Shown here one piece after another: positions 5,600 to 6,441 of a stretch of DNA of 6,441 bases; within the stretch, counting starts at the first letter, position 1; every line of letters begins with the position of its first letter. The translations under genes were made by a program, and so were the position numbers. Source of the DNA: Acidobacteriota bacterium. GTDB taxonomy: Bacteria > Acidobacteriota > Terriglobia > UBA7540. The notes beneath the pieces were generated by a model that saw only the letters and a program-made list of their open reading frames with translations, ran no database searches and was not told where the DNA came from. The stretch spans positions 1 to 6,441 of the forward strand of contig JAJXZM010000508.1 of NCBI GenBank assembly GCA_021780055.1, read 5' to 3'.

Positions 5600-6441
5600 T
5601 CACACACCATGGAGGCCCTCGTCCGTCGGGAGCATATCCGGGGACTCGGTTGCCGGCATTATAAGGGGGTGCGCTTTCGCGCCCTCATGCAGGCGCTGGG
5701 CACCTGAAATTGATGCTCTGCCTGATACAGCGTAAGCCACCGCTGCGCCCACCAGGGCCGGAATGATGTACGCGTGTCCGCCGGTAGCTTCTGCCACAAA
5801 TACAACAGCTGCCAGTGGCGTCTTGTATCCGCCGGCGATGAACGCCGCCATGCCGACCGCCGCAAAGAGATCCATTGACGCGCCGTGTACCACTGACTGG
5901 CTGAAGGCCGCTCCAAACGACGCACCGGTCAGAAACAGTGGCACGAACATAGCGCTGACACCGCCACTGCCCAATGAAAAAAGTGTCGCGGCCAGTTTTA
6001 ACACTCCGAAAACCGCAAGTTCCATGGCGCTGTGCCGGCCCGACAAAACTTTTCCAACGGCCTCATAGTTCGGCCCGATAGGAATCAAGGAGCCCTTGTA
6101 CAGGGTGACGAAGAGCAGCCCGCATAGGCCGGTGAGCGTGCCGCCCACGGCCAGCTTGGTCCAGTGCGGAACCGCCCATCGGACCACGAACTCCCTCACC
6201 CTGCGGAAGGTCATATCGAATACCATGGTGATCAGCCCGCAGAGGAGTCCGAGCACCGCCGCCCAGAAGATATCTTTGGGAGAGAACGTCCCACCATCCC
6301 CAAAGTCGAAAAGCGGCCGTGATCCCAGAAACGAGATGAGGGTTGCATACGCTACCACGGAAGCGATCAGCGACGGCACCAGCGCTTCGTGCGCCAGATC
6401 GTCCATGTAGGGCATTTCGAGCGCGAAGACGAGCCCCGTGA
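5600..6441 (-). CDS. ClC-family chloride channel/transporter, N-terminus cut by the window edge
   Basis: Inner-membrane anion channel or H+/Cl- antiporter; 280 C-terminal codons are visible and the frame is open to the right edge. Reading from the edge, TGLVFALEMP corresponds to the end of the first structural repeat (E. coli LAGVLFIIEEM). Several hydrophobic helices follow. SLGSGGVSAMFVP is the chloride-binding loop equivalent to the family's GxFxP, with Phe and Pro kept. GGYKTPLAAVVFVAEATGG and a last long helix match the conserved C-terminal half. The protein ends about 30 residues after the membrane part, with no CBS domains. By eye, the central anion-gate tyrosine near the last helix (SIYxxQ in many members) reads SISGAQ, and the internal proton glutamate position reads Met. 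The selectivity GSGIP and gating GREGP loops lie outside the window. The ATG at 6413-6415 is internal, not the true start. Confidence 0.9.
   Translation of the reverse strand, partial: TGLVFALEMPYMDDLAHEALVPSLIASVVAYATLISFLGSRPLFDFGDGGTFSPKDIFWAAVLGLLCGLITMVFDMTFRRVREFVVRWAVPHWTKLAVGGTLTGLCGLLFVTLYKGSLIPIGPNYEAVGKVLSGRHSAMELAVFGVLKLAATLFSLGSGGVSAMFVPLFLTGASFGAAFSQSVVHGASMDLFAAVGMAAFIAGGYKTPLAAVVFVAEATGGHAYIIPALVGAAVAYAVSGRASISGAQRLHEGAKAHPLIMPATESPDMLPTDEGLHGV

Overview
The window reads as ordinary chromosomal DNA from a moderately GC-rich, diderm heterotrophic bacterium. An OmpA-type outer-membrane lipoprotein shows two membranes. The gene mix (ATP-type PEP carboxykinase, a membrane SpoIIE/RsbU-type phosphatase, a ClC transporter and an OmpA lipoprotein, with wide gaps and an IS relic) and the look of the intergenic DNA remind me of soil Acidobacteriota. 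That placement is an inference; no rRNA or other marker gene is present.

Four protein-coding genes are well supported, all on the minus strand. Reading along the transcription direction from the right edge, they are: the C-terminal part of a ClC-family chloride channel or transporter (5600-6441, N-terminus outside the window); an OmpA-family lipoprotein (4105-4836); a six-helix membrane protein ending in a PP2C/SpoIIE serine phosphatase domain (2031-3440); and pckA (147-1742). The gaps between them are about 763, 664 and 288 bases, so each is probably its own transcription unit. I see no operon and no functional coupling beyond shared housekeeping and stress roles (gluconeogenesis, regulatory dephosphorylation, envelope anchoring, anion transport).

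The gaps are where the less ordinary material lies. In 4837-5599 there is a decayed, plus-strand IS5-like transposase N-terminus (5234-5446). Two near-identical 19-bp imperfect palindromes of the form CTGT-N8-ACAG lie at 3606-3624 and 5100-5118, one upstream of the phosphatase gene and one upstream of the OmpA gene; they look like a shared regulator-binding site. The phosphatase leader holds an orphan strong Shine-Dalgarno, a nine-codon mini-ORF and a nested inverted repeat. The 3700-4070 stretch is rich in GC hairpins and has overlapping open frames on both strands, as an untranslated dispersed repeat would. The pckA upstream region has a plausible promoter and two inverted repeats.

I did not find a convincing new multi-gene system. 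The best leads are the paired palindrome, the structured phosphatase leader, and apparent substitutions at proton-pathway positions of the ClC protein.
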